A stretch of 64,000 nt of DNA from an uncultured Anaerolineae bacterium (GCA_937943625.1 CALEAD010000012.1:1-64000), one strand, 5' to 3'; positions 42,569-53,126 are shown, counted from the first letter of the stretch. The notes: a model not told the origin generated them from the sequence alone. Made by a program: numbers and translations.

Positions 42569-44077
42569 ATGACCAACATTTACCTTCTTGGCATTGACCA
42601 GGGAACCAGCGGCAGCCGCGCTCTGGTGCTGAACGGCGCAGGAGACGTTTGCGGCTATGCCTATCGTCCCGTGCCGGCCATTCATCCGCAGCCAGAGTGG
42701 ACGGAGCAGGACCCGTACGAAGTGGCCGACGGCGTGGCTGCGGTTATCACCGAGGCAGTGACGCAGGCGAGCGTTGACCCGGCGACTGTTGTGGCCTGTG
42801 GCATCACCTGCCAGCGCAATACCGATTTTGTCTGGCACGCGCAAACAGGACGGCCGTTAGCCAATGCCATCACCTGGCAAGATTTGCGCACCCGTTCGCT
42901 GCTGGCTGAGCTGGAACAATGGCCGCTGCTGCGCGAAGCGCGCGCACGCCTGGGCTACGCCCCCGGCACCTATATGACGGCGCTGCACCTGAGCTGGCGG
43001 ATGGCGCACGAAACGGCCGTTGCCCAGGCCGCTCAATCTCACCAACTGCGCATCGGCCTTTCCGCCGCCTGGCTGATTCAGGCGCTTGGCCGTCCCCATG
43101 GGCATCAGATGGACCGCTCCTTGGTGCAGGCCACCGGCCTGTACGACTTTCGCCGCGGTGATTACTGGCAGCCCTGGCTGGAGCGGCTGGGTGTGCCGCG
43201 CAGCGCCCTGCCCCAGCCTGTGCCGACGCTGCACCCCTTTGGCACGCTGCGCGTATCTGCCAACGGCCGTACTGCCGACGTGCCCGTGCGCGCCATGATT
43301 GGCGACCAGCAGGCGGCGCTGTTTGGGCATGGCTGCACCGCGCCCGGCGATGCCGAAACCACACATGGCACCGCTTCTTATCTAAAGGTCTTTTTGGGCT
43401 GCGAGGCGCCGCTTCAGGATAACGTGAACGTCTATTACGCCTGGGACGTGGGCGAAGGGCAAACCTACTGCCTGGAAGCGCCCACCACCGTCATCGGCGC
43501 AGCGCTGCGCTGGATGCGCGATCAGGCGTGCTTTTTGCGGGATTATCAGGAGATCGAAACGCTGGCAACGGCCGTTGGCGATAGCGGTGGCGTGGTGTTT
43601 GTGCCTGCCTTTACCGGGCTAGATGCCCCTTATAACGACCCCGGCGCGCGCGCCACGCTCATTGGCATGACCCTGGGCACAACGCGCGCCCACATTGTGC
43701 GCGCCTTTCTGGAGGGACTGGCCTATCAGCTGCGCGCTATTCAAGAAACGATTGCCCACGATGCTGGCATTGAGATGCGCCAATTGCTGGTGGGTGGGGG
43801 CGTTTCTGCCAGTGACATTGCCTGTCAGTTGCAGGCAGATGTGCTGGGGATTCCCGTGATCCGGCCGTCATTTACAGAAACGACCGCCCGCGCTGCCGCG
43901 CTGCTGGCCGGGCTGGCGGCAGGCGTCTGGCCGACGGTAGCCGCTTTGCCCCCTTTGCCGGGCAGCGCGCACCGGTTTACGCCTGCTCCTTTTGATGCGG
44001 CGCGCGAGCAGGGATACGGCCGTTTTCAGCAAGCCATCGCCCTGACGCGCCAGTGGAGCAAGGGAGTGGAGGAATAA
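42569..44077 (+). CDS. FGGY-family carbohydrate kinase (glycerol kinase-like)
   Basis: LLGIDQGTSGSRALVLN, PEWTEQDPYEV, VGGGVSASDIACQLQADVLGIPV. Confidence 0.9.
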   Translation: MTNIYLLGIDQGTSGSRALVLNGAGDVCGYAYRPVPAIHPQPEWTEQDPYEVADGVAAVITEAVTQASVDPATVVACGITCQRNTDFVWHAQTGRPLANAITWQDLRTRSLLAELEQWPLLREARARLGYAPGTYMTALHLSWRMAHETAVAQAAQSHQLRIGLSAAWLIQALGRPHGHQMDRSLVQATGLYDFRRGDYWQPWLERLGVPRSALPQPVPTLHPFGTLRVSANGRTADVPVRAMIGDQQAALFGHGCTAPGDAETTHGTASYLKVFLGCEAPLQDNVNVYYAWDVGEGQTYCLEAPTTVIGAALRWMRDQACFLRDYQEIETLATAVGDSGGVVFVPAFTGLDAPYNDPGARATLIGMTLGTTRAHIVRAFLEGLAYQLRAIQETIAHDAGIEMRQLLVGGGVSASDIACQLQADVLGIPVIRPSFTETTARAAALLAGLAAGVWPTVAALPPLPGSAHRFTPAPFDAAREQGYGRFQQAIALTRQWSKGVEE

Positions 44078-44113
44078 AGACTGGAGACTGGCCCAGCCTC
44101 CAGCTCTCATGCT

Positions 44114-44761
44114 CTAATTCGTATACCCCCGGCTGGTATCAGCCGTTTCTGTTTCGCCGGCCAGCATACTCAGGAAGGCGTCATGGGTCATGGGGCGAGA
44201 AAACATCGGATAATCCCGCTCAATGGCAACGCGGTGCTCTTCTTCGCTGGTAGCAGCCACGCAATCCGTCAGGGTGATCACGTTATAGCCGCGCTCGTAA
44301 GCGGTGCGCATGGAGGACTCGACGCAGCAGTTTGTGAGGAAACCACCCAGTACTACATTTTGCAGGCCGCGGCTGCGCAGAATAAAGTCCAGATTGGTGC
44401 TGGCAAAGGCGCACAGGCCGCGCTTTCCTTCGACGATAATGTCTTCTGGCTTTGGCTGTATAACGTCTACAATTTCTGCGCCCCAGGTGCCCTTGCGGAA
44501 TGATTTGGTGTCTACGACCCCTTTGAGGATGCCATAAGGCTCTGGCCCTAACTCGTGGTAATCATCGGTAAAGGTGATGGGCGCATGAATGATGGTAGCC
44601 CCCATTTCCCGCGCTTTGGCAACGGTTTCGGCGGCATTTTGCAGCATGTTGGTTTTCTCCATCACGTCTTTCACGGCACCGTGCAGGCTGCCGCCTTCAG
44701 AGGTGAAGTCATTTTGGAATTCAATCATGACAACGGCCGTTTTCGAGGGATCGAGCTTCAT
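44114..44761 (-). CDS. isochorismatase-like cysteine hydrolase
   Basis: KTAVVMIEFQNDFTSEGGSLHGAV; VVLGGFLTNCCVESSMRTAYERGYNVITLTDCVAA. Confidence 0.9.
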   Translation of the reverse strand: MKLDPSKTAVVMIEFQNDFTSEGGSLHGAVKDVMEKTNMLQNAAETVAKAREMGATIIHAPITFTDDYHELGPEPYGILKGVVDTKSFRKGTWGAEIVDVIQPKPEDIIVEGKRGLCAFASTNLDFILRSRGLQNVVLGGFLTNCCVESSMRTAYERGYNVITLTDCVAATSEEEHRVAIERDYPMFSRPMTHDAFLSMLAGETETADTSRGYTN

Positions 44762-44866
44762 GTGGGACATCTCCTTTTTCTGACTGAACTTTTGGGACAA
44801 AATGGAATGCTTTCAGTATAAATGAGGATAGCGCAACACGATCTAGCTATTTACCACTTTTTTAGA

Positions 44867-46864
44867 ATGATGCAATTTGGCGTTTGTTACTACCCCGAAC
44901 ATTGGCCACAGGCACGCTGGGCCGAAGATGCGCGCCTGATGCGCGCGGCTGGCCTGGAAATGGTGCGCATTGGTGAATTTGCCTGGGCGGAGATGGAACC
45001 CGCGCCCGGTAAATATGCGTGGGAATGGCTCGACCAGGCCATCGAGACACTGGCCGCTGCCGGGCTGAAGCTGATTTTGGGCACGCCCACCGCCACGCCC
45101 CCCGCCTGGCTGACGCAGGCCTACCCCGACTGCCTGCGCATGGACAGCAACGGCCGTTACCGCCAACATGGCAGCCGTCGCCACACCTGCCCCAACAGCC
45201 CCACCTACCGCTACGAAAGCCGCCGCATTGTTGCGGCAATGGCGCAGCGCTACGCCAGTCATCCGGCCCTGATTGGCTGGCAAATTGACAACGAGTTTGG
45301 CGGAGGCAAAACGGCGCGTTGTTATTGCCCCCACTGCGCCGCCGCTTTTCGCGTCTGGCTGCAAGCGCGTTACGGCAGCCTGGCCGACCTGAATGAAGCC
45401 TGGGGCACAGTCTTTTGGTCACAGCGCTACAGCGATTGGGCGCAAATTCAACCCCCCGGCAGTCAGATTGATAAACCCAACCCCAGCCACGAACTCGACT
45501 ACTACCGCTTTTGCTCCGATTCTTACGTGGCCTACCAGCAAACGCAGATAGAGGCAATACGGCCGTATGCCCCGCACCAATTCATCACCCACAACTTCAT
45601 GGGGCTGTTCCGCGACTTGAACCAGCATGACCTGGCTGCACCGCTTGATTTTGCCGCCTGGGACAACTACCCCACCGGCAACCCAGAACGCTGGCGCCTC
45701 ATGCTCTATCCGCCCGGCATGGATACGCGCCGCACAGACCCCACTTATGCCTACGACGTCGGCGACCCCATCATCACCGGCATGGCGCATGCGCTGACGC
45801 GCGGCCTGAAGCAGGCCCCCTTTTGGGTGATGGAGCAGCAGTGTGGCCACATCAACTGGGGCGCAGACAACCCCGGCATTCGCCCCGGCACGCCGCGCCT
45901 GTGGGTGTGGCACGCCGTTGCCGAGGGGGCCAGCGCCGTTGTTTACTTTCGCTGGCGGGCGACGCTGTACGCGCACGAGCAATACCACTCTGGCCTGCTG
46001 CGGCACGAAGGCCGTTTTGATGCGGGTTGGCACGATCAGCAAACGCTGCTGGCGGAAAAGGGGCTGCTAGATGCCGTAGCCGCCCAGCCCTACAGCGCAA
46101 AGGTGGCGCTGTTGTTTGACTTTGACGACACCTGGGCGATTCAGCTTCAGCCCCACCGCGCCGATTTTGGCTATTTGCGCCACCTTTATGTCTACTATCA
46201 CGCTTTGCAGCAGCTAGGGGTAGCTGTTGACGTGGTTTCGGCGCGCGCCGATTTACGGCCGTACAGGCTGCTGATCGCCCCCACCCTGCATCTGGCAGGC
46301 CCAGAAACGGCCGCGCGCCTGCAAGCCTATATGGCGCAGGGGGGCACGCTGCTACTCGGCGTGCGTTCTGGCTTTAAGACGCCCAGCAACTTGGTGACGG
46401 CTGCGCCGCTGCCCGGCAATTTACGACCGTTGGTTGGGGCACAGATCACAAGCTGGCAGTCGCTGCCCGATGGCGTGAGCTGGCAGGTAGAAACGGCCGT
46501 TCCCGATCTTGGCGGCGCGGTTGGGTATTGGGTCGAAACGTTGGCGCCGGAAACGGCCGGCGCCCTGGCGCATTATGTCAATGAAGAGGCACAAGGTCTG
46601 GTTGCCCTTAGCGAAAACCGCGTGGCGCATGGGCGCGTCCTCTACCTGGGCTGGTACCCCACTCACGCGCAGGCGGGCGCGCTGCTGCGCTACCTGCTGC
46701 CGCAGCTGGGCATTGCCCACCTGGAAGAGCTGCCCGCGGGGCTGCTCGCTATTCCGCGCGGCCCCTACACCGTGCTGCTCAACTTCACCGACCAACCGCT
46801 GACGGCACAAATTGGCGCCCAGCCGCTGACAGTAGCGGCAAGAGATGTGCGAGTGGTTGGATAG
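44867..46864 (+). CDS. beta-galactosidase, GH42
   Basis: FGVCYYPEHWPQARWAEDARLMRAAGLEMVRIGEFAWAEMEP; IGWQIDNEFG; PFWVMEQQ. Confidence 0.95.
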   Translation: MMQFGVCYYPEHWPQARWAEDARLMRAAGLEMVRIGEFAWAEMEPAPGKYAWEWLDQAIETLAAAGLKLILGTPTATPPAWLTQAYPDCLRMDSNGRYRQHGSRRHTCPNSPTYRYESRRIVAAMAQRYASHPALIGWQIDNEFGGGKTARCYCPHCAAAFRVWLQARYGSLADLNEAWGTVFWSQRYSDWAQIQPPGSQIDKPNPSHELDYYRFCSDSYVAYQQTQIEAIRPYAPHQFITHNFMGLFRDLNQHDLAAPLDFAAWDNYPTGNPERWRLMLYPPGMDTRRTDPTYAYDVGDPIITGMAHALTRGLKQAPFWVMEQQCGHINWGADNPGIRPGTPRLWVWHAVAEGASAVVYFRWRATLYAHEQYHSGLLRHEGRFDAGWHDQQTLLAEKGLLDAVAAQPYSAKVALLFDFDDTWAIQLQPHRADFGYLRHLYVYYHALQQLGVAVDVVSARADLRPYRLLIAPTLHLAGPETAARLQAYMAQGGTLLLGVRSGFKTPSNLVTAAPLPGNLRPLVGAQITSWQSLPDGVSWQVETAVPDLGGAVGYWVETLAPETAGALAHYVNEEAQGLVALSENRVAHGRVLYLGWYPTHAQAGALLRYLLPQLGIAHLEELPAGLLAIPRGPYTVLLNFTDQPLTAQIGAQPLTVAARDVRVVG

Positions 46865-46918
46865 TTGGTTAGTTGGACATACCAACCAACCCAACAAACC
46901 CAACAAACCCAACAAAAC

Positions 46919-48061
46919 ATGAACCTACAACAACAACTCATACATACCTTTGTGGCACAGTATGGCGCAGCACCCGCCTTGCTGGCGCGTGCGCCGGGGC
47001 GCGTCAACCTGATTGGCGAACACACCGATTACAACGACGGCTTCGTTTTGCCGATGGCGATTGAGCGCGCCGCCTGGCTGGCGCTGCGCCCGCGCGATGA
47101 CGACGACGTGCGGCTGTATGCGCTCGATTTTGCAGAAACGGCCGTCTTCTCTCTCGCTCACCTGGCAAAAGAAGCAGGCTGGGCGGAATACATCAAGGGC
47201 GTCATCTGGGCGTTGCAGCAAGATGGCCGCACCCTGCGCGGTTTCGAGGGCGTGCTGGCAAGCGATGTGCCCATCGGCGCGGGGCTCTCCTCCTCAGCCG
47301 CAGTAGAAGTGGTCACGGCGCGCGCCCTGGCCGCGCTGAACGACCTGCCCTGGCAACCGGCGCAAATGGCGCGCCTCTGCCAGCGCGCCGAAAACGGCTG
47401 GGTGGGCGTCAACTGCGGCATCATGGACCAGATGATTTCCGCTGCCGGGCAGGCCGGCCACGCGCTGTTGATTGATTGCCGCGCGTTGACGTGGGAAGCC
47501 GCGCCACTGCCACCGCAAACGGCCGTTGTCATTCTCGATACGGCCACGCGCCGCGGGCTGGTAGATTCCGCCTATAACGAACGTCGCCGTCAATGCGAAA
47601 CGGCCGCTGCCCTGTTAGGCGTGCCCGCCCTGCGTGACGTTTCACCAGCGGAATTTGCCGCTCAGGAGGCGCGACTGGAACCGCTGACGTGCCGCCGCGC
47701 GCGCCATGTTATCAGCGAAAACGCGCGCACCCTGGCGGCAGCAACCGCTATGCGCGCCGGAGACGCAAGGCAAGTGGGGCAGTTGATGAATGCCAGCCAC
47801 GCCAGCCTGCGCGACGACTTTGGTGTGAGCAGTGCGGCGCTTAACACGATGGTTGATCTGGCGCAGCGGCAGCCGGGCTGCTACGGCGCGCGCATGACGG
47901 GTGCGGGCTTTGGCGGCTGTGCCGTGGCATTGGTGCAGGCGCAAGCAGCAACCCACTTTGCCCAAACAGTAGCCGCTGCCTATGTTCAGGCCACTGGTTT
48001 ACAGCCGCAGGTGATCATCAGCCAGCCTGCGCCAGGGGCAGAGATTATGCCACCGGCGTGA
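46919..48061 (+). CDS. galK: galactokinase
   Basis: RAPGRVNLIGEHTDYNDGFVLPMAI; GAGLSSSAAVEV; MTGAGFGGCAVAL. Confidence 0.96.
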   Translation: MNLQQQLIHTFVAQYGAAPALLARAPGRVNLIGEHTDYNDGFVLPMAIERAAWLALRPRDDDDVRLYALDFAETAVFSLAHLAKEAGWAEYIKGVIWALQQDGRTLRGFEGVLASDVPIGAGLSSSAAVEVVTARALAALNDLPWQPAQMARLCQRAENGWVGVNCGIMDQMISAAGQAGHALLIDCRALTWEAAPLPPQTAVVILDTATRRGLVDSAYNERRRQCETAAALLGVPALRDVSPAEFAAQEARLEPLTCRRARHVISENARTLAAATAMRAGDARQVGQLMNASHASLRDDFGVSSAALNTMVDLAQRQPGCYGARMTGAGFGGCAVALVQAQAATHFAQTVAAAYVQATGLQPQVIISQPAPGAEIMPPA

Positions 48062-48215
48062 ACCGTTATGTGCGCTGTAAGGGAGGGCGGCAAAGATTGG
48101 AGACTGGAAAGCGGCGATTGGCGATTAGTGATTTGGGATTGGCGGCTACTTAATCGCTATTCCCCAATTTCCAATCCCTCTTCAGCACGTTTCAGGCGAA
48201 AAAAGGATAGACGGA

Positions 48216-49196
48216 ATGAAAATTTTGGTCACCGGCGGCGCCGGGTATATTGGCAGCATTGCTGTCGAGAAGTTGATTGAGGCTGGGGATGAGGTGGTGG
48301 TCTTTGACAATTTGTACCAGGGCCACCGGGAAGCAGTTCATCCAGACGCGATATTCGTGCAGGGGGATCTGGCGGATAAAACGGCCGTTGACGCCGTCAT
48401 GCGCACCCACCAGCCAGATGGCATCATGCACTTTGCCTCTTACACCCTGGTGGGCGAGTCGGTGCAAAAGCCGTTTATGTATCTGCGCGACAACGTTGTA
48501 AACGGAGCGAATTTACTTGAAAGCGCCGTCGCGCATGGCGTGCACCGCTTTATTCTCTCCTCGACCGCCAATCTGTTTGATGACCCGGAGCGGATGCCAA
48601 TTGACGAAAATGAGCGCATTGTGCCGGGCAGCCCTTATGGCGAATCGAAGTTCATAATGGAGCGCCTGCTGTACTGGATGGAGCGGCTGTATGGGATGCG
48701 CTACGCCTGCCTGCGCTACTTCAACGCCTGCGGCGCAACGGCAGAGCGCGGCGAAGACCACGACCCAGAAACGCACCTCATTCCCCTAGTGCTGCAAGTG
48801 GCGCTAGGGCAGCGGGAGAAAATTGTGATTTTTGGCGACGATTACAACACACCGGATGGCACGTGTGTGCGCGACTACATTCACGTGGCCGACCTGGCTG
48901 AAGCGCACATTCTGGCCATGCGCGCCCTGGACCAGGGCAGCCGCAAATACAACCTGGGCAACGGCCGCGGCTTTAGCGTCAAGCAGGTGATTGAAACGGC
49001 GCGCGAAGTAACGGGGCATCCCATTCCGGCGGTGATTGGGCCGCGCCGCCCCGGCGACCCGGATGTGCTGATTGCCAGCAGCGAGACAATTAACCATGAT
49101 CTGGGCTGGCAGCCTAAATATCCTGACCTGCGTGCCATCATCGAGACAGCGTGGGCCTGGCACGTGAAGCACCCGCATGGATATGGAAAGGATTAG
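48216..49196 (+). CDS. galE: UDP-glucose 4-epimerase
   Basis: [60 protein letters not shown]. Confidence 0.95.
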   Translation: MKILVTGGAGYIGSIAVEKLIEAGDEVVVFDNLYQGHREAVHPDAIFVQGDLADKTAVDAVMRTHQPDGIMHFASYTLVGESVQKPFMYLRDNVVNGANLLESAVAHGVHRFILSSTANLFDDPERMPIDENERIVPGSPYGESKFIMERLLYWMERLYGMRYACLRYFNACGATAERGEDHDPETHLIPLVLQVALGQREKIVIFGDDYNTPDGTCVRDYIHVADLAEAHILAMRALDQGSRKYNLGNGRGFSVKQVIETAREVTGHPIPAVIGPRRPGDPDVLIASSETINHDLGWQPKYPDLRAIIETAWAWHVKHPHGYGKD

Positions 49197-49232
49197 AGGC
49201 TGGAGTAAGTGCTACTCTCCACTCTCCAGCTC

Positions 49233-49613
49233 CTACCACTTACCCGCTACCTGCATTGCTTCTGTGTTGCCCGGCCAGGGGGGCATGGTGATGCCAACGG
49301 CCGTTAGCGGCTCTGGCCCTGTGGCGCGAAACTGAAAGCGCGTGCCCAGGGGGATGGTGAGGCAAATGCCAGCAGTGAGCGGGGTCACTTCCTCTTGTGC
49401 CCCCTGCCTGCGCCACATCTCCCCCTGGCCAGAGAGGATGTACCAGATTTCGCTCACGGTGCGGTGGGTAACGGCCGTTGAGGTTTGCCCTGGCCGTAAG
49501 GTAAAGTGCGCCATGCTGCCGCCGGGCAGCGCCAGCAGCACGCGCACGTCAGAGCCATCAGGCGCGGTGACATCTGGTTCTACAGGCAGCATTTTTGTTT
49601 GAAAAGCAATCAT
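49233..49613 (-). CDS. cupin-domain protein
   Basis: GGSMAHFTLRPGQTSTAVTHRTVSEIWYILSGQGEMWRR...GICLTIPLGTRFQFRATG. Confidence 0.85.
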   Translation of the reverse strand: MIAFQTKMLPVEPDVTAPDGSDVRVLLALPGGSMAHFTLRPGQTSTAVTHRTVSEIWYILSGQGEMWRRQGAQEEVTPLTAGICLTIPLGTRFQFRATGPEPLTAVGITMPPWPGNTEAMQVAGKW

Positions 49614-49750
49614 CTCACTATCTCCATTGATGGAAACCTGGTGGTATGAAACCTGGAAAAGCGTGTGCGCGCTTTACGCCCCACGTTTTACGCCCTTTAC
49701 ACAATTCAACGCCAATTTGGCAGCACCTGCCATAAGATTCATGCTAGACT

Positions 49751-52700
49751 ATGCGCATGGGCACAAGCGGCGCAGAATTCTGGTCTGCCCTGGCGCAGGC
49801 CACAGACCCTATAGCATACAAGCCTGCCAGACGGCCGTCCATCGTGGTTAGTCGTCTGGAGCAGCACGGCACGCCCTATTACATTCTAAAGCAGCCAGAG
49901 CATAGAAACTATCAGCGCCTTTCTGAGGAAGATTACGCCCTTTGGTGGCAGATGGATGGCAGCCGCTGCGTGAAAGACCTGCTTTTCTACAACCTGCGCC
50001 GCTACCGCAGCCTGCCCATCGGCAGATTGATGCGCCTGTTACAAGAGTTGCGCCAGGGGCACTTCTTGCAGGATACCCCCACGAATCTGTATGCGCAAAT
50101 TGAGAGCCAGCTTGCGGCGCGCAATCCGGCCGGCCGGGGTCGTCGGCTTATTAATGCCTTTCTGCATAGCGAAGTTGCCATCAGCGGGCTGGATGACCTG
50201 TTTGCTGCCCTGCACCGGCGCGTGCGTGGTTTGTTTACCTTTCGGGGGCAGCTTCTGATGCTGATTTTCATTCTGCTGGGCAGCTATCTGTTTGCGCGCC
50301 TGGTGTGGGTGCATGCGTTTGCCCTCTCGCAGCATGGCCTCTTCAGCGCCATCAGCTTGGTTTTTGCCAATCTGCTGGTGATCGGCTTCCATGAGGCAGG
50401 GCACGGCGTGGCCACCAAACAGTTTCGGCGCGAGCTGCACCGGGGCGGTTTTTTGCTCTATTGGGGATTGCCCGCCTTTTTTGTAGATACGCGCGATATG
50501 TGGCTTGCGCCGCGCTGGCAGCGCGTGGCTGTCTCCTGGGCCGGGCCGCATACGGGGTTGCTGCTGGGCAGCGCCGCCGGTTTCGTGCTTACGTTTATCG
50601 GCTTCTATTACCCGTCGGCTGGGGAGGCTTTTTGGGTGAGCTTTGTGTATCAGGTTGGCTTTCTTGCTTTTCTGAGCGTGATCGTTAACCTGAACCCGCT
50701 GCTGGAGCTGGATGGGTATTTTATGCTGATGGATGGGCTGGAGCTGCCTAATCTGCGCGCGCGCGCGTTTGATTTCTGGCGCAAAGAAGTGCCGGCAAAG
50801 CTGCACGCGCTGTGGCGGGAGAAGCAATGGCCGTTTGCCAAACGGCCGTTTTCGCTCTGGCATACCCTTTCCTGGCAGCAGCGCTTTTTTGCCCTGTACG
50901 GCCTGCTGGCACTGCTGTACACGGCGTATGCGCTCTGGCTGGCGCTCTACTTCTGGCAAACGCGCCTGACCCCCTTTGTGGTCGAGCTGTGGCAAAATTA
51001 TGGGCTGACCGGGCAGGTAGTGGTGTTGCTGGCAACGGCCGTTTTGCCCATTCCGGCCCTCTATTATCTGCTTAACTATGGCTGGAGCCGCGTGCAGAGT
51101 GGCCTGGAATGGCTGGCGCGCCGCGATCTGCTGGCCCGACCTGAAGTGCTGGCGTTGCTGGTTGGCTCTTCTCTGCTGCTGGGGGGGCCGGCGCTGCTTT
51201 TTGCCCTGCAAAACCTGCCGGGTGCCGACCTGGCACGCGCGCTGATCTATTGGGGGCTGCACCTGGCTACGCTGCTGGCACTGGTGGCAGTGGCGCGCCA
51301 GCTTGCCGGCTCGCGCTTTCAGTGGGCAATCTGGTCTCTGGCGGCGGCGCCAGTTGGTTTGGTGTTGGTCTGGCTGGCGCCCTCGCCCTGGGTGCGTGAT
51401 GGGGGGTTGTTGCTGGCGGCAACGGCCGTTTTTGCCTGTGGCATGGTGGCTGGCTTTACCGTCTGGCCGCGCCAGCTCACCTGGGTTGACCGTCTATTCA
51501 TGGCTGGCTTCTTCCTGCTGGGGCTGCTCTATACGCTGCTCACCTATTCCCTCAGCAACGGCCGTTGGCCTGGCGCCAGCCTGATCTTGCTCGGCATCTT
51601 CCCCGGCCTCATCTACCTTACCCCCTTGCTGCTCAACTTTGCCCGCTCCCGTTTTGCCCTACCCTGGCTGCTGCTCGTGCTGGCCATCCTCAGCACCCCC
51701 TGGCTGCGATACTATCCCGCGCTGCACCTGCCGGTTATCCTGCTCTGGCTGTACGCCGCGTTGCTCTACCTACTGGTGGGCAGCCTGGCGCGGTTCATGC
51801 GGCATGAAGTCAGCCCTGATGAGATTGGCCTCTTCAAAGAGCGCGCGCGCCTGGTCAATGCTTTTAACCACTTTATGCAGGCCATGTTCCGCAGCTATGA
51901 GGCAGTTTTTGGCGGGCGGCGGTTGGGAGACATCCAGCTACAAATGATAGCCCTCGGCCCGATAGACCCAGACGCTACCATTTTAGAGCTGTCGGTCAAA
52001 ATTCAGCGCGCCCTGCTGCTGGCCGTAGACCGGCTGGACGACCTGGCCGGTGAGCGCTTTACGCGCCAGGCAGGGCAGGCCGCTTATGACAGCCTGCCCT
52101 GGTTGGAGGCAGAGACGCTGGCGCGGCACGTTTTGGCCGAACTGGAATGGGGTGCGCAGTTAGCGGCCGGCTTTATTTTGGCGCGCAATCGCCGCGCGCT
52201 GTTGATTCGTCAGGCAGAACTGTTTGCCGGGCTTGACCATCAGGGCATTGAGAGTGTGCTCCAGGTAGCCGAAAGCTGGCGCTGCCGCAAAGGTGCGCTC
52301 ATCGCGCGCCCCCAGGGAAAGGCGGAGCGCTTCTTCCTTGTTGAGTCGGGTGAAGTGGCGGTGTATCGAGATGGGGTGCAAACGGCCGTTATCGGCCCAG
52401 GCGGTTACTTTGGCATCATGGCGCTTTTGCCAGAGGGAACCTACGGCGCCATGTACCGCGCCCTTTCGCCATTGCAAGCCCTGGTCATTCGCCGGGAACG
52501 CTTCGATCCGCTGCTGCGCGCCGACACCCTATTAGCCCATCAAGTGCGCGAGGGGGCGCGTCACCGTCACCTGCTACAACGCATGCCCCTGTTTAGCGGC
52601 CTCAGCCCACAGCAGCTGAGTACGGTGGATGCCCGCTTACAGCCGCGCACAGTACGCGCTGGCGAGGTGATTGTGCAAGAAGGGCAGCCGCGCTCACACC

Positions 52701-52990
52701 TGTTCATCATTGCCCAGGGGATGGTCGAAGTGACCACGAGTGGCGCTGAAGGGGTTGTCGGTGAGTTAGGTCCAGGAGAACATTTTGGCGAGTATGCGCT
52801 CTTTGCCGACAAGCCTTACCAGGCAACGTACCGCGCCGTGCAGGATGCGGAGCTGTTGTTGCTGGACAAAGCGAAATTTGATGCGCTGGTGGCTGGCTGT
52901 GAGCAGATGTCTCATTATGTCGAGCAAATTGGCAGCGGACGCCTGTTTGTCGTGCGTCGCCGCCTGGGACCGAGTGCCATCCTGTCTTGA
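49751..52990 (+). CDS. multidomain membrane protein: PqqD-like N-terminus, M50 (site-2 protease-like) metalloprotease, two C-terminal cyclic-nucleotide-binding domains
   Basis: FHEAGHGVATKQF, VNLNPLLELDGYFMLMDG; cNMP blocks GKAERFFLVESGEVAVYRDGVQTAVIGPGGYFGIMALL and IVQEGQPRSHLFIIAQGMVEVTTSG...GELGPGEHFGEYALF. Confidence 0.88.
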   Translation: MRMGTSGAEFWSALAQATDPIAYKPARRPSIVVSRLEQHGTPYYILKQPEHRNYQRLSEEDYALWWQMDGSRCVKDLLFYNLRRYRSLPIGRLMRLLQELRQGHFLQDTPTNLYAQIESQLAARNPAGRGRRLINAFLHSEVAISGLDDLFAALHRRVRGLFTFRGQLLMLIFILLGSYLFARLVWVHAFALSQHGLFSAISLVFANLLVIGFHEAGHGVATKQFRRELHRGGFLLYWGLPAFFVDTRDMWLAPRWQRVAVSWAGPHTGLLLGSAAGFVLTFIGFYYPSAGEAFWVSFVYQVGFLAFLSVIVNLNPLLELDGYFMLMDGLELPNLRARAFDFWRKEVPAKLHALWREKQWPFAKRPFSLWHTLSWQQRFFALYGLLALLYTAYALWLALYFWQTRLTPFVVELWQNYGLTGQVVVLLATAVLPIPALYYLLNYGWSRVQSGLEWLARRDLLARPEVLALLVGSSLLLGGPALLFALQNLPGADLARALIYWGLHLATLLALVAVARQLAGSRFQWAIWSLAAAPVGLVLVWLAPSPWVRDGGLLLAATAVFACGMVAGFTVWPRQLTWVDRLFMAGFFLLGLLYTLLTYSLSNGRWPGASLILLGIFPGLIYLTPLLLNFARSRFALPWLLLVLAILSTPWLRYYPALHLPVILLWLYAALLYLLVGSLARFMRHEVSPDEIGLFKERARLVNAFNHFMQAMFRSYEAVFGGRRLGDIQLQMIALGPIDPDATILELSVKIQRALLLAVDRLDDLAGERFTRQAGQAAYDSLPWLEAETLARHVLAELEWGAQLAAGFILARNRRALLIRQAELFAGLDHQGIESVLQVAESWRCRKGALIARPQGKAERFFLVESGEVAVYRDGVQTAVIGPGGYFGIMALLPEGTYGAMYRALSPLQALVIRRERFDPLLRADTLLAHQVREGARHRHLLQRMPLFSGLSPQQLSTVDARLQPRTVRAGEVIVQEGQPRSHLFIIAQGMVEVTTSGAEGVVGELGPGEHFGEYALFADKPYQATYRAVQDAELLLLDKAKFDALVAGCEQMSHYVEQIGSGRLFVVRRRLGPSAILS

Positions 52991-53126
52991 AAATGGAGTG
53001 CGGACAGCTTGTTCGCGTACAGCCGGCAGAAATGCCTGCTCCCCATTTTATTCCTCGTGGTGCAGCTTTGCTGCATGATTAACTCTCTTGATTTTGTGGT
53101 AAAATGCTGCGCATTGCCGTACAGGG

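Noticed and set aside
50039-51262. 407-aa minus-strand ORF opposite the M50/cNMP gene
   Set aside because: Antisense low-complexity (Gln/Arg/Lys-rich) translation of the real gene; no domain.
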